Assembly: GCF_004122035.1 (NCBI RefSeq)
Contig: NZ_SAXA01000001.1
Span: 248,001 to 312,000 of the forward strand
DNA length: 64,000 bases
From: Ancylomarina salipaludis
GTDB lineage: Bacteria > Bacteroidota > Bacteroidia > Bacteroidales > Marinifilaceae
Direction of reading: 5' to 3'
In this document: piece after piece, positions 25,678-34,651 of the stretch
Numbering within the stretch: the stretch's first letter is position 1
Layout: each line of letters begins with the position of its first letter
Program-made: the position numbers and the translations under genes
The notes under the pieces: generated by a model
The model's database searches: none
The model's input: only the letters and a program-made list of their open reading frames with translations
What the model was told of the DNA's origin: nothing

Positions 25678-27126
25678 TTAACCTTTAACCGTCTTTCTCC
25701 TGATGATCAGTAAGCCAATAAAGGTGAGAAATCCATTCAACATCAGTAATTCAAAACCCAGATTAAATCCAAACCAATCCATCGAATTCTGTGAGAATAC
25801 GTAACACAAAATTGGAGCAATCAGGGTCACTAATGGCACCCACTTATCCATAACCTGAACAGAAGTAAATAGGCCAAAAGCATACAAACCAAGCAAAGGA
25901 CCATAAGTATAGCCGGCAACAGTAAAAATGGCTGAAATAACCGATTCATCATTAATTGCTCTAAATATTAGAATAACAAGCAATAGAATGAACGAAAACA
26001 GAAGATGAGAACGCCCCCGTAGCTTCTTCGTTTTAACTTCATCATGTTCGTCAGCACCCAAAATATCAACCGTAAAAGAAGTGGTTAGGGATGTGAGAGC
26101 CGAATCTGCACTGGAATAAGCCGCCGCCATTAAACCAACCAAAAAGAAAAGGCCAACTACCGGACCAAGATGTTGGGTTGCCAACATTGGAAACAGGTCG
26201 TCTCCTCGCTCAGGAATTGCGATTCCCTGATGTTGTGCAAACAATAAAAGTAAAGCACCAAGCATCAGAAACAGAAGATTGGCCGGTATAAAAGCAAAAC
26301 CATACCAATACATATTCTTTTTAGCCTCGCCCAAATTCTTACAACTCAAATTCTTTTGCATCATATCCTGATCGAGCCCCGTCATCACAATAGTGATAAA
26401 AGCCCCCGTAAAAAATTGCTTCAGAAAATGCTGTTTACTTGCCCAATCCTTAAATTCAAAAACTTTTCCATAATCACTATCAGATATGGCACTTAAAGCA
26501 CCTGACAGATTCAAATCGAGCTTATCCATAATCAGATAAATACTAATTCCGACAGAAAACAGCATAAACAAAGTTTGTAAACTGTCCGTCCAGATAATCG
26601 TTTTTATCCCTCCTCTAAACGTATACAACCAGATGAGTAAGATCGTGATTACAACCGTTAGTGCAAAAGGCACATGCCAGGCATCAAACACTGTAATCTG
26701 AAGGACATTGGCCATTAAAAACAAACGAAACGAGGCGCCAATGGTTCGTGAAAGAAGAAAGAAAGAGGCTCCTGTTTTGTATGATACCCGGCCAAATCTT
26801 TGATTTAAATAGGTATATATCGACGTTAAATTCAATCGATAGTATAAGGGTAAAAGGATATTAGCCACAACAATATAGCCCAGCATATAACCCAAAACCA
26901 TTTGCATGTATGAAAACTCTGTCGATTTGACCCATCCAGGAACCGAAATAAAAGTAACCCCCGAAAGTGAAGCTCCAATCATACCAAAAGCAACCACATA
27001 CCAGGGAGATTGTTTATTTCCCAGAAAAAAAGCCTGGTTATCAGCTTTTCGGCCAGTAAAATAAGAAATGCATAGTAAAAGTGAAAAATAGCCAACAACT
27101 ACAAAGATGATATTTAACGGAGACAT
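25678..27126 (-). CDS. Sodium:solute symporter (SSS family)
   Basis: Na+-coupled uptake of a small solute across the inner membrane. The 482 residues form about 13 helices. Visible family features are the first helix YFSLLLCISYFTGRKADNQAF, GASLSGVTFISVPG in helix 2, TGLDQDMMQKNLSCKN in the centre and AAAYSSADSALTSLTTSF with the Na+-site Ser pair. The substrate (sugar, amino acid, sialic acid and others) cannot be read. It converges on the dehalogenase-like gene with 25 bp between. Confidence 0.88.
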   Translation of the reverse strand: MSPLNIIFVVVGYFSLLLCISYFTGRKADNQAFFLGNKQSPWYVVAFGMIGASLSGVTFISVPGWVKSTEFSYMQMVLGYMLGYIVVANILLPLYYRLNLTSIYTYLNQRFGRVSYKTGASFFLLSRTIGASFRLFLMANVLQITVFDAWHVPFALTVVITILLIWLYTFRGGIKTIIWTDSLQTLFMLFSVGISIYLIMDKLDLNLSGALSAISDSDYGKVFEFKDWASKQHFLKQFFTGAFITIVMTGLDQDMMQKNLSCKNLGEAKKNMYWYGFAFIPANLLFLMLGALLLLFAQHQGIAIPERGDDLFPMLATQHLGPVVGLFFLVGLMAAAYSSADSALTSLTTSFTVDILGADEHDEVKTKKLRGRSHLLFSFILLLVILIFRAINDESVISAIFTVAGYTYGPLLGLYAFGLFTSVQVMDKWVPLVTLIAPILCYVFSQNSMDWFGFNLGFELLMLNGFLTFIGLLIIRRKTVKG

Positions 27127-27234
27127 AAAGGGAGTTTAAAAGTACCTGCCAAAAATAGAAATTATTATCATCATAACGATAAGGCTTTAGCCTGGAATTA
27201 GAAATCAAGTGAATAAATACTGCTGAGAATTCCT

Positions 27235-27242
27235 TACATTTG
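27235..27242 (+). promoter_or_regulatory. -7 element upstream of recR
   Basis: TACATTTG matches TAnnTTTG and lies about 61 nt before the ATG at 27304. Confidence 0.5.
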
Positions 27243-27303
27243 AACTAATAAATTTTAAAGACATGCATCACAAAATCGCCATGTCCGGATTCTAAACACA
27301 AAT

Positions 27304-27924
27304 ATGAACTACGATAACTTTCCATCAAAACTCTTAGAAAACGCCGTTTCTGAATTCTCTAAACTCCCTGGGATTGGACGTAAAACAGCGTTAAGACTCG
27401 TCTTACATTTGTTGAATCAAAGTAAAGATGAGGTTAGAAAATTTGGAAACACAATCATCCAGCTCCGCGAAGAAGTAAAACATTGCAAATCATGTTTTAA
27501 TATTTCTGATACAGATATTTGTGACATTTGTGCAAACCCCAAACGAGATAAATCAACCATTTGTGTGGTGGAGAGTATCCGTGATGTGATGTCGATAGAA
27601 CGCACGCAACAATACAACGGAATCTACCATGTTTTAGGAGGTATTATTTCGCCTATGGATGGCATTGGCCCCAGCGATTTACGCATACAACCTCTGATTG
27701 AAAAAGCCGAGCATGAAGATTTAGCAGAAATTATTTTAGCCCTAAGTACAACTATGGAAGGCGACACAACCAACTTCTACCTCTACAAAAAACTGAAACC
27801 TCATGACGTTCCGATAACAACCATTGCACGAGGCATATCCATTGGCGATGAGCTCGAATACACCGATGAAATCACTTTAGGCCGTTCGCTTCTAAACAGA
27901 ATGCCCTTTGATAAAAGTTTATAA
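27304..27924 (+). CDS. recR: Recombination mediator RecR
   Basis: Helps load RecA at gaps as part of RecFOR. Of 206 residues: N-terminal helix-hairpin-helix ([12 protein letters not shown], about 20-31), a zinc finger with Cys pairs in [16 protein letters not shown] (about 62-77) and a Toprim domain ([14 protein letters not shown], then [16 protein letters not shown]). The C-terminus ([21 protein letters not shown]) is the usual RecR end. Length is normal. No dnaX or YbaB gene is adjacent. Confidence 0.95.
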   Translation: MNYDNFPSKLLENAVSEFSKLPGIGRKTALRLVLHLLNQSKDEVRKFGNTIIQLREEVKHCKSCFNISDTDICDICANPKRDKSTICVVESIRDVMSIERTQQYNGIYHVLGGIISPMDGIGPSDLRIQPLIEKAEHEDLAEIILALSTTMEGDTTNFYLYKKLKPHDVPITTIARGISIGDELEYTDEITLGRSLLNRMPFDKSL

Positions 27925-28081
27925 AGCTCCGATTCTCAAAACTCCACTTTTATAAGTTTGTGAACAAGACTCTTTATTTCAATTAGAAAGTTTATCTTCA
28001 AGAAAGAATCAAATTTTTATGATATAGAAAAAATCAATTGTGAATTAAGAAAAGTAGATACAGATTACTAATCAGACATAC

Positions 28082-28112
28082 TTGTCTTTTACTCTTTTTT
28101 AATTAAATTTGC
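28082..28112 (+). promoter_or_regulatory. Complete Bacteroidota promoter for the E2 acyltransferase gene
   Basis: TTG at 28082-28084, a 19-nt spacer and TAAATTTGC at 28104-28112. The predicted start near 28118 leaves a leader of about 37 nt. Confidence 0.72.
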
Positions 28113-28154
28113 ATTCTATTTAGACTAAATAAACAAACACTAAACAAAATCAAT

Positions 28155-29465
28155 ATGGCTAAATTCGAAATCTTCCTTCCTGCAATGGGCGAAGGTATCA
28201 TCGAAGCAACAATTACTAAACTTCTAAAAAAAGAAGGTGATTCTGTTGAAGAAGAAGACTCAATCATGGAGATTGCAACCGATAAGGTAGACTCGGAAAT
28301 TCCGGCTCCAGCCAGTGGAATTATTGCAAAAATATTATTTGAAGAAGGTGATGTTCCAAAAGTTGGTGATTTGATTGCTATAATTACCTCTGAGGGCGAA
28401 AGCATTGAAGATACACCTACAACGACTTCTGAAGAGGCAACTCAAATCGAAGAAAAAGATATTAACATCTCGCTGGCAAAAGAACCTGAAGTGAGCAATG
28501 AACCCATGAAAGCCAAAACCGAAAATGGCAATTTCATTTCTCCTCTTGTTCGTACAATTGCCAAAGCTGAAAATATTTCGAACGAGGAACTCAACACGAT
28601 AATCGGTTCCGGAGAGGCTAAACGCATTACAAAAAAAGATATTCTACACTATATTGAAGATCGTAAAGTTGCAATACCTAAGCCAATCGTTCCAGAGCAA
28701 AAAATGACAACACCTCAAACGAGTGCTCCTGCTGAACATGTTTCTTACACAGGACAAAACGTTGAAATAATTGAGATGGATCGCATGAGAAAGCTAATTT
28801 CTCAGCACATGACAAACTCTCTGCAAATATCAGCTCATGTCACTTCATTTATCGATGTTGATGTAACTCCAATTGTTCAATGGAGAGATAAGGTAAAAGA
28901 TAATTTTGTAAAGAAACACAATCAAAAACTGACATATACCCCAATTTTTGTTGAGGCTGTGTGCAAGGCTATTCAGGACTATCCTTTAATCAACGTTTCA
29001 GTTGACGGTGATAAAATCATTCGTAAAAACTTTGTAAATATTGGTATGGCTACTGCCCTTCCCAACGGTAACCTTATAGTTCCTGTTATTAAGGATGCGA
29101 ATGAAAAGAATTTGATTGGCTTAACCAAGTCGGTTAATGATCTGGCAAATCGAGGCAGAACGAATCAATTAAAACCAGATGATATTCAGGGAAGTACTTT
29201 TACAATTACCAATCTGGGGGCTTTTGGTAGCACTACCGGCACACCTATTATTAATCAGCCGGAAGTTGCAATTTTAGCTGTAGGTGCCATCAAGAAAAAA
29301 CCAGCTGTTATTGAGACCCCTCAGGGTGACACCATCGGTATCAGACACATTATGGTTCTTTCATTATCCTATGATCATCGAGTTGTTGATGGTGGTCTTG
29401 GGGGATTATTCTTAAAAAGAATTGCAGAAAATCTTGAAAATTTTGACACAACTCAAGTTTTTTAA
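28155..29465 (+). CDS. 2-oxo acid dehydrogenase E2 (dihydrolipoamide acyltransferase)
   Basis: Core acyltransferase of a 2-oxo acid dehydrogenase complex. 436 residues: one lipoyl domain (about 1-78; lipoyl Lys 44 in EIATDKVDSEI), a flexible linker (80-125), the E3/E1-binding domain (about 126-165: ISPLVRTIAKAENIS, GSGEAKRITKKDILHYIE), a second linker and the catalytic domain (about 200-436) with active-site His 408 and Asp 412 in SYDHRVVDGG. The sequence style is that of the branched-chain 2-oxo acid type, but pyruvate or 2-oxoglutarate cannot be excluded. No E1 or E3 gene is in the window, so its partners are elsewhere. Confidence 0.9.
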   Translation: MAKFEIFLPAMGEGIIEATITKLLKKEGDSVEEEDSIMEIATDKVDSEIPAPASGIIAKILFEEGDVPKVGDLIAIITSEGESIEDTPTTTSEEATQIEEKDINISLAKEPEVSNEPMKAKTENGNFISPLVRTIAKAENISNEELNTIIGSGEAKRITKKDILHYIEDRKVAIPKPIVPEQKMTTPQTSAPAEHVSYTGQNVEIIEMDRMRKLISQHMTNSLQISAHVTSFIDVDVTPIVQWRDKVKDNFVKKHNQKLTYTPIFVEAVCKAIQDYPLINVSVDGDKIIRKNFVNIGMATALPNGNLIVPVIKDANEKNLIGLTKSVNDLANRGRTNQLKPDDIQGSTFTITNLGAFGSTTGTPIINQPEVAILAVGAIKKKPAVIETPQGDTIGIRHIMVLSLSYDHRVVDGGLGGLFLKRIAENLENFDTTQVF

Positions 29466-29519
29466 AACTAAATTGATGATCATTTTTTTAAGATTACAAG
29501 ATAAAATAGTTATCAAAAG

Positions 29520-29551
29520 AAAACGCGGATTATGATTTCTGCGTTTTTTTT
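29520..29551 (+). terminator. Rho-independent terminator after the E2 gene
   Basis: AAACGCGGA pairs with TTCTGCGTTT (one G-T pair), followed by a T-run to about 29551. Confidence 0.85.
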
Positions 29552-29788
29552 ATGCAAAAAAATCAAAGTTTTTTATATCTTGCATTGTTCAGTGCCTACA
29601 AGGCTTGTCACAACATTTAGAAGTGTTTTATTTAATAAAATTTGCCTATACCTATTCTGAAAATTTTAAAGGGATGATTCAATATGAATCTACCAAATTC
29701 TCATAATAGATTTCGGCTTTAAAATTTAAAAATCAAACACGATTCTCTCATTTTATATGATAATTAATTGTCTATAATATTTAAAAAT
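29552..29788. other. Non-coding leader of the PD40/SPOR gene
   Basis: AT-rich spacer. TATATCTTGC near 29575 resembles but does not match the -7 consensus. No RNA gene or repeat seen. Confidence 0.45.
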
Positions 29789-32491
29789 ATGATGAAGTTG
29801 AATTCTGGAATTCACAAACAAACATCCACTCAACTTTTAAGAACTTTTTTGTTCTTTATAATTATAGCAATTGGTGTCAATAACAGTTACGCTAGCTATT
29901 CCCTCTCAACCTCAGACAAAACAAGCAAACGTAAAAAAACAAAAATGGCAGAAATGTATTTTGCCAACAAAAATTACGGCGATGCAGCACCACTTTTATA
30001 TGAGTTACTACTTCTCGACCAAAAAAATGCTGAACTTAACAATATGCTGGGAGTCTGCTATTTTAACCTCGAGTCAGAAAAGGAAAAATCGACCGAATAC
30101 CTTGAAAAAGCGATTCGATATACAAAATCGAAAAACAATATCCCTCTGGATTATTACTACAATCTGGGAAAATCGTATCATATCAATTATCAGTTTAGCA
30201 AAGCCATACGAACCTTTAACAATCTGCTAAATTTGATCCCTCGTGAAGATGAAGTATATGTTGCTGAAATTGAACATGAAATTGAGATTTGCAGAAATGC
30301 AATTCAATTTACTGAACATCCGGTTAATATTAAAGTTGAAAATCTTGGACATTTAATAAATACCGAATATTCTGAACATAGTCCTGGTGTTACGGCAGAT
30401 GAAACAACCATGGTTTTCACATCACGACGTAACGGAACGGGAAGTAAGGTTGATAAAGACGGACAATTTTTCGAAGATATCTATATCTCGCATCAAGTGG
30501 ATGGTGTTTGGTCAGAGCCTAAAGGCATCAGTGTTCTAAATACTAAAGATCACGATGCATCGATCTCAATATCAGCTGATGGTCAGGAAATTTACGTCTA
30601 CAAAGCCGGCTATTACAACAATAATGAATCCAACGGCGGTGATATTTATGTGAGTAAACTAAACGGTGAAAACTGGTCCAGACCACAAAAATTAAATTCT
30701 GAGATCAACTCTCCAAGCAAAGAAAGTCATATTTCCATATCAGCAGATGGAGAAACCATTTACTTTTCGAGTAATCGTCCCGGAGGTTATGGAAAAATGG
30801 ATATCTACAGTGTAAAAAAATTACCCAACGGACAATGGGGACCTGCACAAAATCTGGGACCTATCATCAACACGATTTACGACGACGAAGCGCCTTTTAT
30901 CCACCACGATGGTAAAACCCTCTATTTTAGCTCAAAAGGGCATAAAACAATGGGTGGATTTGACATCTTTAAATCAAGCTTTGAAAATGGACGTTGGAAC
31001 GAACCTGTAAATATTGGTTTCCCCATTAATTCAACAAAAGAAGATATCTATTTCACCCCCACCCCGGATGGGAAAAGAGCGTACATGGCTTCTTACCGAA
31101 AAGGGTCCTATGGTCGAACTGATATTTTCAGAATTCTAACACCCGAAGCTGAGAACACAGGTTTATTCGTTCTTAAAGGGAAACTTGTCAACACTAAAGG
31201 CAAGCCTGTTGGACACGCAAGAATCAAATTAAGCCATGGTAATAAAACGATCGGCTTGTACCGTCCCAACACCGCATCAGGAAAATTTCTTTTCATTATA
31301 AATGCTGGGAAACAATACAACTTAGAAGTACGAGCTGAAGGCTATAGACCCTTAAGTACGGTTATGAACGTACCTGCTGAATACGCAAATACAGAGAATC
31401 ATAGTGTTATTACCCTCTTACCTCTCTCTCTTCGTCTCGAAGACGAAGATGATTATCCTAAGGATATGGGACTTATCGATTATAAAGAAAGTAAGATTAG
31501 TGTTGAGAAAAAGTCGGCTACTCCTGAAATTGATAATAAATTAGAACAACCTAAACTTAAAAAAACTCAGCCTATAGCGCTCCCAATTGAAAAAACTCAA
31601 ACCAAAGAAATGCGTGAAGTAACGCCGGATAAGAAAGAAGCTGTTAAAAAGAAAGCCCCTGAACAAGTAAAACCAGTAAAACTTATCAAAAAGGAAGTAA
31701 CTCGTACAGATCCGGTTGTTGAAATTCCTGAAGCTTCACCAAAAGTAAGTAAAAAAGAAACTTATTATACCATCCAGATTCTGGCTCTCCAAATCCCAAT
31801 GGACCCGGAAATGTTTAGCTACCTTGATAATGTTAAAATTTTTCAAACAAGCGATGGGTTAAGTCGATATACCTATAAGAAATTTAGATCTTTTGCTGCT
31901 GCCACACAGGAATTAAACCGTCTCATTCGTATGGGATATTGGGATTCGTTTATTCGTACAGTTATTAATGGTCAGCTGATTCATCCTAAAATGAATTTCT
32001 CAACTAGTACGGCATATACCATTCAGTTGATGTCACTCAAGGAAGTCAGACCGGTATCTTACTTTAAGAATTTGGACGGCGTTAATGTTTACAGGGATTC
32101 TGAAAACATTTACAGATATAGCTACAAGATTTTCCCAAATAAATCAGAAGCGCAACTCGCTTTGGGCGAAGTTTTGAAAAAGAGCTACTGGGATGCATTT
32201 GTTCGTAAAGCCTACTGGGGTGAGGAAGTTCTTTTCTCTAATTTAAAATCAGGAAAACCGAACAAATACACCATTCAAATTATGGCATTAAATCATCCAA
32301 AGTCGCTCAATTATTTCAATAATTTACCAATTGACAGGCTCAATATGAATCAGGGAAAAGATGGCTTATCACGATATACCTATGAGGCCTTTGAGAATAA
32401 AAAAGATGAAAAAACTTTTCTGGATATCGCGTTCAAAAAAGGCTATTACGATGCTTTTACACGAACTATAAAATGGTATAACAAGAACTAA
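29789..32491 (+). CDS. TPR/PD40 envelope protein with three C-terminal SPOR-like repeats
   Basis: 900 residues from ATG 29789, with a signal peptide near 14-36. About 45-165: TPR-like helices (EMYFANKNYGDAAPLLYEL). About 180-440: WD40-like PD40 beta-propeller blades with repeated ISADG..IY and SSNRPGGYGKMDIY / SSKGHKTMGGFDIF motifs. About 450-535: a regulatory-like beta domain (LKGKLVNTKGKPVGHARI). About 550-655: a Lys/Pro-rich linker. About 657-900: three similar units of about 75-85 residues, each starting YTIQ(I/L)MAL-like and ending YWDAFVR-like, resembling SPOR peptidoglycan-binding domains. The usual OmpA-like end of TPR-PD40 proteins is replaced by SPOR-like units. Probably periplasmic or outer-membrane; the role is unknown. 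Confidence 0.82.
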   Translation: MMKLNSGIHKQTSTQLLRTFLFFIIIAIGVNNSYASYSLSTSDKTSKRKKTKMAEMYFANKNYGDAAPLLYELLLLDQKNAELNNMLGVCYFNLESEKEKSTEYLEKAIRYTKSKNNIPLDYYYNLGKSYHINYQFSKAIRTFNNLLNLIPREDEVYVAEIEHEIEICRNAIQFTEHPVNIKVENLGHLINTEYSEHSPGVTADETTMVFTSRRNGTGSKVDKDGQFFEDIYISHQVDGVWSEPKGISVLNTKDHDASISISADGQEIYVYKAGYYNNNESNGGDIYVSKLNGENWSRPQKLNSEINSPSKESHISISADGETIYFSSNRPGGYGKMDIYSVKKLPNGQWGPAQNLGPIINTIYDDEAPFIHHDGKTLYFSSKGHKTMGGFDIFKSSFENGRWNEPVNIGFPINSTKEDIYFTPTPDGKRAYMASYRKGSYGRTDIFRILTPEAENTGLFVLKGKLVNTKGKPVGHARIKLSHGNKTIGLYRPNTASGKFLFIINAGKQYNLEVRAEGYRPLSTVMNVPAEYANTENHSVITLLPLSLRLEDEDDYPKDMGLIDYKESKISVEKKSATPEIDNKLEQPKLKKTQPIALPIEKTQTKEMREVTPDKKEAVKKKAPEQVKPVKLIKKEVTRTDPVVEIPEASPKVSKKETYYTIQILALQIPMDPEMFSYLDNVKIFQTSDGLSRYTYKKFRSFAAATQELNRLIRMGYWDSFIRTVINGQLIHPKMNFSTSTAYTIQLMSLKEVRPVSYFKNLDGVNVYRDSENIYRYSYKIFPNKSEAQLALGEVLKKSYWDAFVRKAYWGEEVLFSNLKSGKPNKYTIQIMALNHPKSLNYFNNLPIDRLNMNQGKDGLSRYTYEAFENKKDEKTFLDIAFKKGYYDAFTRTIKWYNKN

Positions 32492-32527
32492 AGACTTGAA
32501 TTATTCCTATTCTTTTGAATCGATCTT

Positions 32528-33061
32528 ATGCAAATTCTAGAAAATACATCTATCCAACTAAGGGCCTTGGAACCACAGGATTTAAAACTCCTTTATAAAT
32601 GGGAAAATAATTCAGAAATATGGGAGGTGAGCCATTGCCAAAAGCCATTCTCACTATTTGTATTGAAACAATATCTTGAAAATTCACATTTGGATATTTA
32701 TGAAAGCAAACAATTACGATTGGTTATTGAGATAAAAGAAAACGAAGAACCAATTGGTTTAATAGATCTTTTCGACTTTGATCCATTTCATAACAGAGCT
32801 GGCATTGGTGTTCTGCTTCATGATAAAATTCATCGACAAAAGGGCTATGCCAGTGAAGCGCTTGAAACCCTTATAAACTATTGCTTTAAGAGCTTACAAT
32901 TGCATCAACTCTACTGCAATATCACCACAAATAATCAGGCAAGTATTGATTTGTTTTGTAAAAAAGGCTTCGAAATAACCGGAACAAAAAAACAATGGAT
33001 TAAAGGTCAGGAAGGCTGGAAAGATGAGCATTTTTTACAACTCCTTAACCCCAATCACTAA
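32528..33061 (+). CDS. GNAT-family N-acetyltransferase (RimJ/RimL/SpeG-like)
   Basis: Transfers an acetyl group from acetyl-CoA to an amine. The 177 residues show the GNAT core: IQLRALEPQDLKLLYKWENN at the start, IGLIDLFDFDPFHNRAGIGVLL, the CoA-binding RQKGYASEAL (about 98-107) and NQASIDLFCKKGFE (about 138-151). It is closest in style to the RimJ/RimL and spermidine acetyltransferase subgroup. The acceptor is unknown. 36 bp after the PD40/SPOR gene, so probably on its transcript. Confidence 0.88.
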   Translation: MQILENTSIQLRALEPQDLKLLYKWENNSEIWEVSHCQKPFSLFVLKQYLENSHLDIYESKQLRLVIEIKENEEPIGLIDLFDFDPFHNRAGIGVLLHDKIHRQKGYASEALETLINYCFKSLQLHQLYCNITTNNQASIDLFCKKGFEITGTKKQWIKGQEGWKDEHFLQLLNPNH

Positions 33062-33082
33062 AACATTCGCTATAATTACAAC

Positions 33083-33110
33083 AAAAGTCCAGACTTGCTG
33101 GACTTTTTTT
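33083..33110 (+). terminator. Terminator between convergent genes
   Basis: AAAAGTCCAG (33083-33092) pairs perfectly with CTGGACTTTT (33098-33107), with a T-run after it and A-run before it. It ends the GNAT gene unit and may serve the minus-strand S4 gene. Confidence 0.92.
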
Positions 33111-33142
33111 ATACTTTGTTTCAATTAAGAATTTATTGCAAA

Positions 33143-33349
33143 TTATTCAACAATAATCACTTCGTCAAAAATCTCAATCTTATCTCCCGGACGAATCTTT
33201 GCACGCTTACGGTATTCAATTTCACCATTGCGAATAACCTGGCCATCTTCAACAAAAATCTTTGCCTGAGCGCCACTTTCACTAATATTCAGTGCTTTTA
33301 TCAGTTTTATAAGTTCAATATATTCCGTATCAATCTTGAAATTAATCAT
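33143..33349 (-). CDS. Small S4-domain RNA-binding protein (YbcJ-like)
   Basis: 68 residues consisting of one S4 RNA-binding fold: YIELIKLIKALNISESGAQAK, FVEDGQVIRNGEIEYRKR and KIRPGDKIEIFDEVI, typical of YbcJ/RlbA-type proteins that bind structured RNA. It is the last gene of a minus-strand run after the SpmAB fusion (59 bp gap). The precise RNA target is unknown. Confidence 0.88.
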   Translation of the reverse strand: MINFKIDTEYIELIKLIKALNISESGAQAKIFVEDGQVIRNGEIEYRKRAKIRPGDKIEIFDEVIIVE

Positions 33350-33408
33350 AGCTTAATGGTAAATTGGGTTATTAAAATTTCGAGACAAAGGTATTCTTTT
33401 TTCAAAGA

Positions 33409-34641
33409 TTAATGAAAGAATAAATAAGCAATACCAATAGCAGCTACAATCCCTGCAAAATCAGCAATTAAACCACATGTAATAGCGTAACGGGTATTCT
33501 TAATACCAACGGCACCAAAATAAACCGCTATAATATAAAATGTGGTATCAGTCGCCCCTTGCAAAACTGAAGTCATACGTCCGATAAAGCTATCTGCACC
33601 ATATTGAGTCATGGCATCCACCATCATACCACGTGCTCCTGAACCGCTTAAAGGTTTCATTAATGCTGTAGGTAAAGCAGGAATAAAATCGCCATTAATC
33701 CCTAACAGGCCGCAAAACCTTTCAACAGCCTGAATGAACATATCAAGAGCTCCTGATGCTCTAAAAACACCAATTGCAACCAAAATAGCAATCAGATAAG
33801 GAATAATTTTCACGGCAATAGCAAAACCATCCTTTGCCCCTTCGATAAAACTCTCATAAACATTCACTTTTCGAATAAATGCCAAAAATATAAAAGCAAC
33901 AATTACCGAAAAAAGAAAGACATTACTCACTAATCTTGAAATTAATGCAATTTGCTCCTTTTCGATACTTGAGAAGTAAAAGATCACAGCAATAATAAAA
34001 GCAGTCATCCCACCTAAATAGAGCAAAATCACCTTATCCCACAGTTTGATTTTCTGCATAACCGATACGGCTATTAATCCGGTTATGGTTGAAAAATAGG
34101 TTGCTAACAATATTGGAATAAAAATATCGGCAGGATTTACAGCGCCAAGTTGAGCACGATAAACCATAATTGAAATCGGGATAATGGTCAGTCCGGAAGT
34201 ATTCAGTACAAGAAACATGATCTGAGCATTTGAAGCACGATCTTTAACAGGATTCGCATCTTGCATTTGAGTCATGGCTTTTAAACCCATTGGTGTCGCA
34301 GCATTATCCAAACCCAACATATTTGCTGCCAAATTCATCATGATAGAACCATGAGCAGGATGATCTTTGGGTAAATCGGGAAACAAACGATTAAAGAAAG
34401 GACCTATCAACCGGGAAAAAATCTTAATAATACCTCCTTTTTCTCCAATTTTCATAATACCTAACCAAAGGGTTAAGACTCCGGTTAAACCCAGAGAAAT
34501 ATCAAAACCCGTTTTTGCCATATCGAAAGTTGAATTGATCATGTCTGGAAAGACTTCCATATCTCCAAAAAAAATCAACTTTATAAATGCCACAACAAAG
34601 GCTATAAGAAAAAAGAAAACCCAGATATAATTTAGTGCCAT
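33409..34641 (-). CDS. SpmA-SpmB fusion (nucleoside-recognition membrane protein)
   Basis: 410 residues, about ten membrane helices, containing two nucleoside-recognition (Gate) domains. The N-terminal half is SpmA-like (GLTGVLTLWLGIMKIGEKGG, LAANMLGLDNAATPMGLKAM). The C-terminal half is SpmB-like (PYLIAILVAIGVFRASGALDM, ALMKPLSGSGARGMMVDAM). In Bacillus these are two spore-maturation genes; non-sporulating Bacteroidota carry the fused form, whose substrate is unknown. Starts 10 bp after the stop of the giant repeat protein, so the two are co-transcribed. Confidence 0.9.
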   Translation of the reverse strand: MALNYIWVFFFLIAFVVAFIKLIFFGDMEVFPDMINSTFDMAKTGFDISLGLTGVLTLWLGIMKIGEKGGIIKIFSRLIGPFFNRLFPDLPKDHPAHGSIMMNLAANMLGLDNAATPMGLKAMTQMQDANPVKDRASNAQIMFLVLNTSGLTIIPISIMVYRAQLGAVNPADIFIPILLATYFSTITGLIAVSVMQKIKLWDKVILLYLGGMTAFIIAVIFYFSSIEKEQIALISRLVSNVFLFSVIVAFIFLAFIRKVNVYESFIEGAKDGFAIAVKIIPYLIAILVAIGVFRASGALDMFIQAVERFCGLLGINGDFIPALPTALMKPLSGSGARGMMVDAMTQYGADSFIGRMTSVLQGATDTTFYIIAVYFGAVGIKNTRYAITCGLIADFAGIVAAIGIAYLFFH

Positions 34642-34651
34642 ATGTTTTATT

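Noticed and set aside
29871-30230. 119-codon frame within the PD40/SPOR gene
   Set aside because: Out-of-frame overlap with the clear TPR coding region.
33409-34641. Evidence for sporulation from Spm homology
   Set aside because: SpmAB fusions are widespread in non-sporulating Bacteroidota; no other sporulation gene is present.
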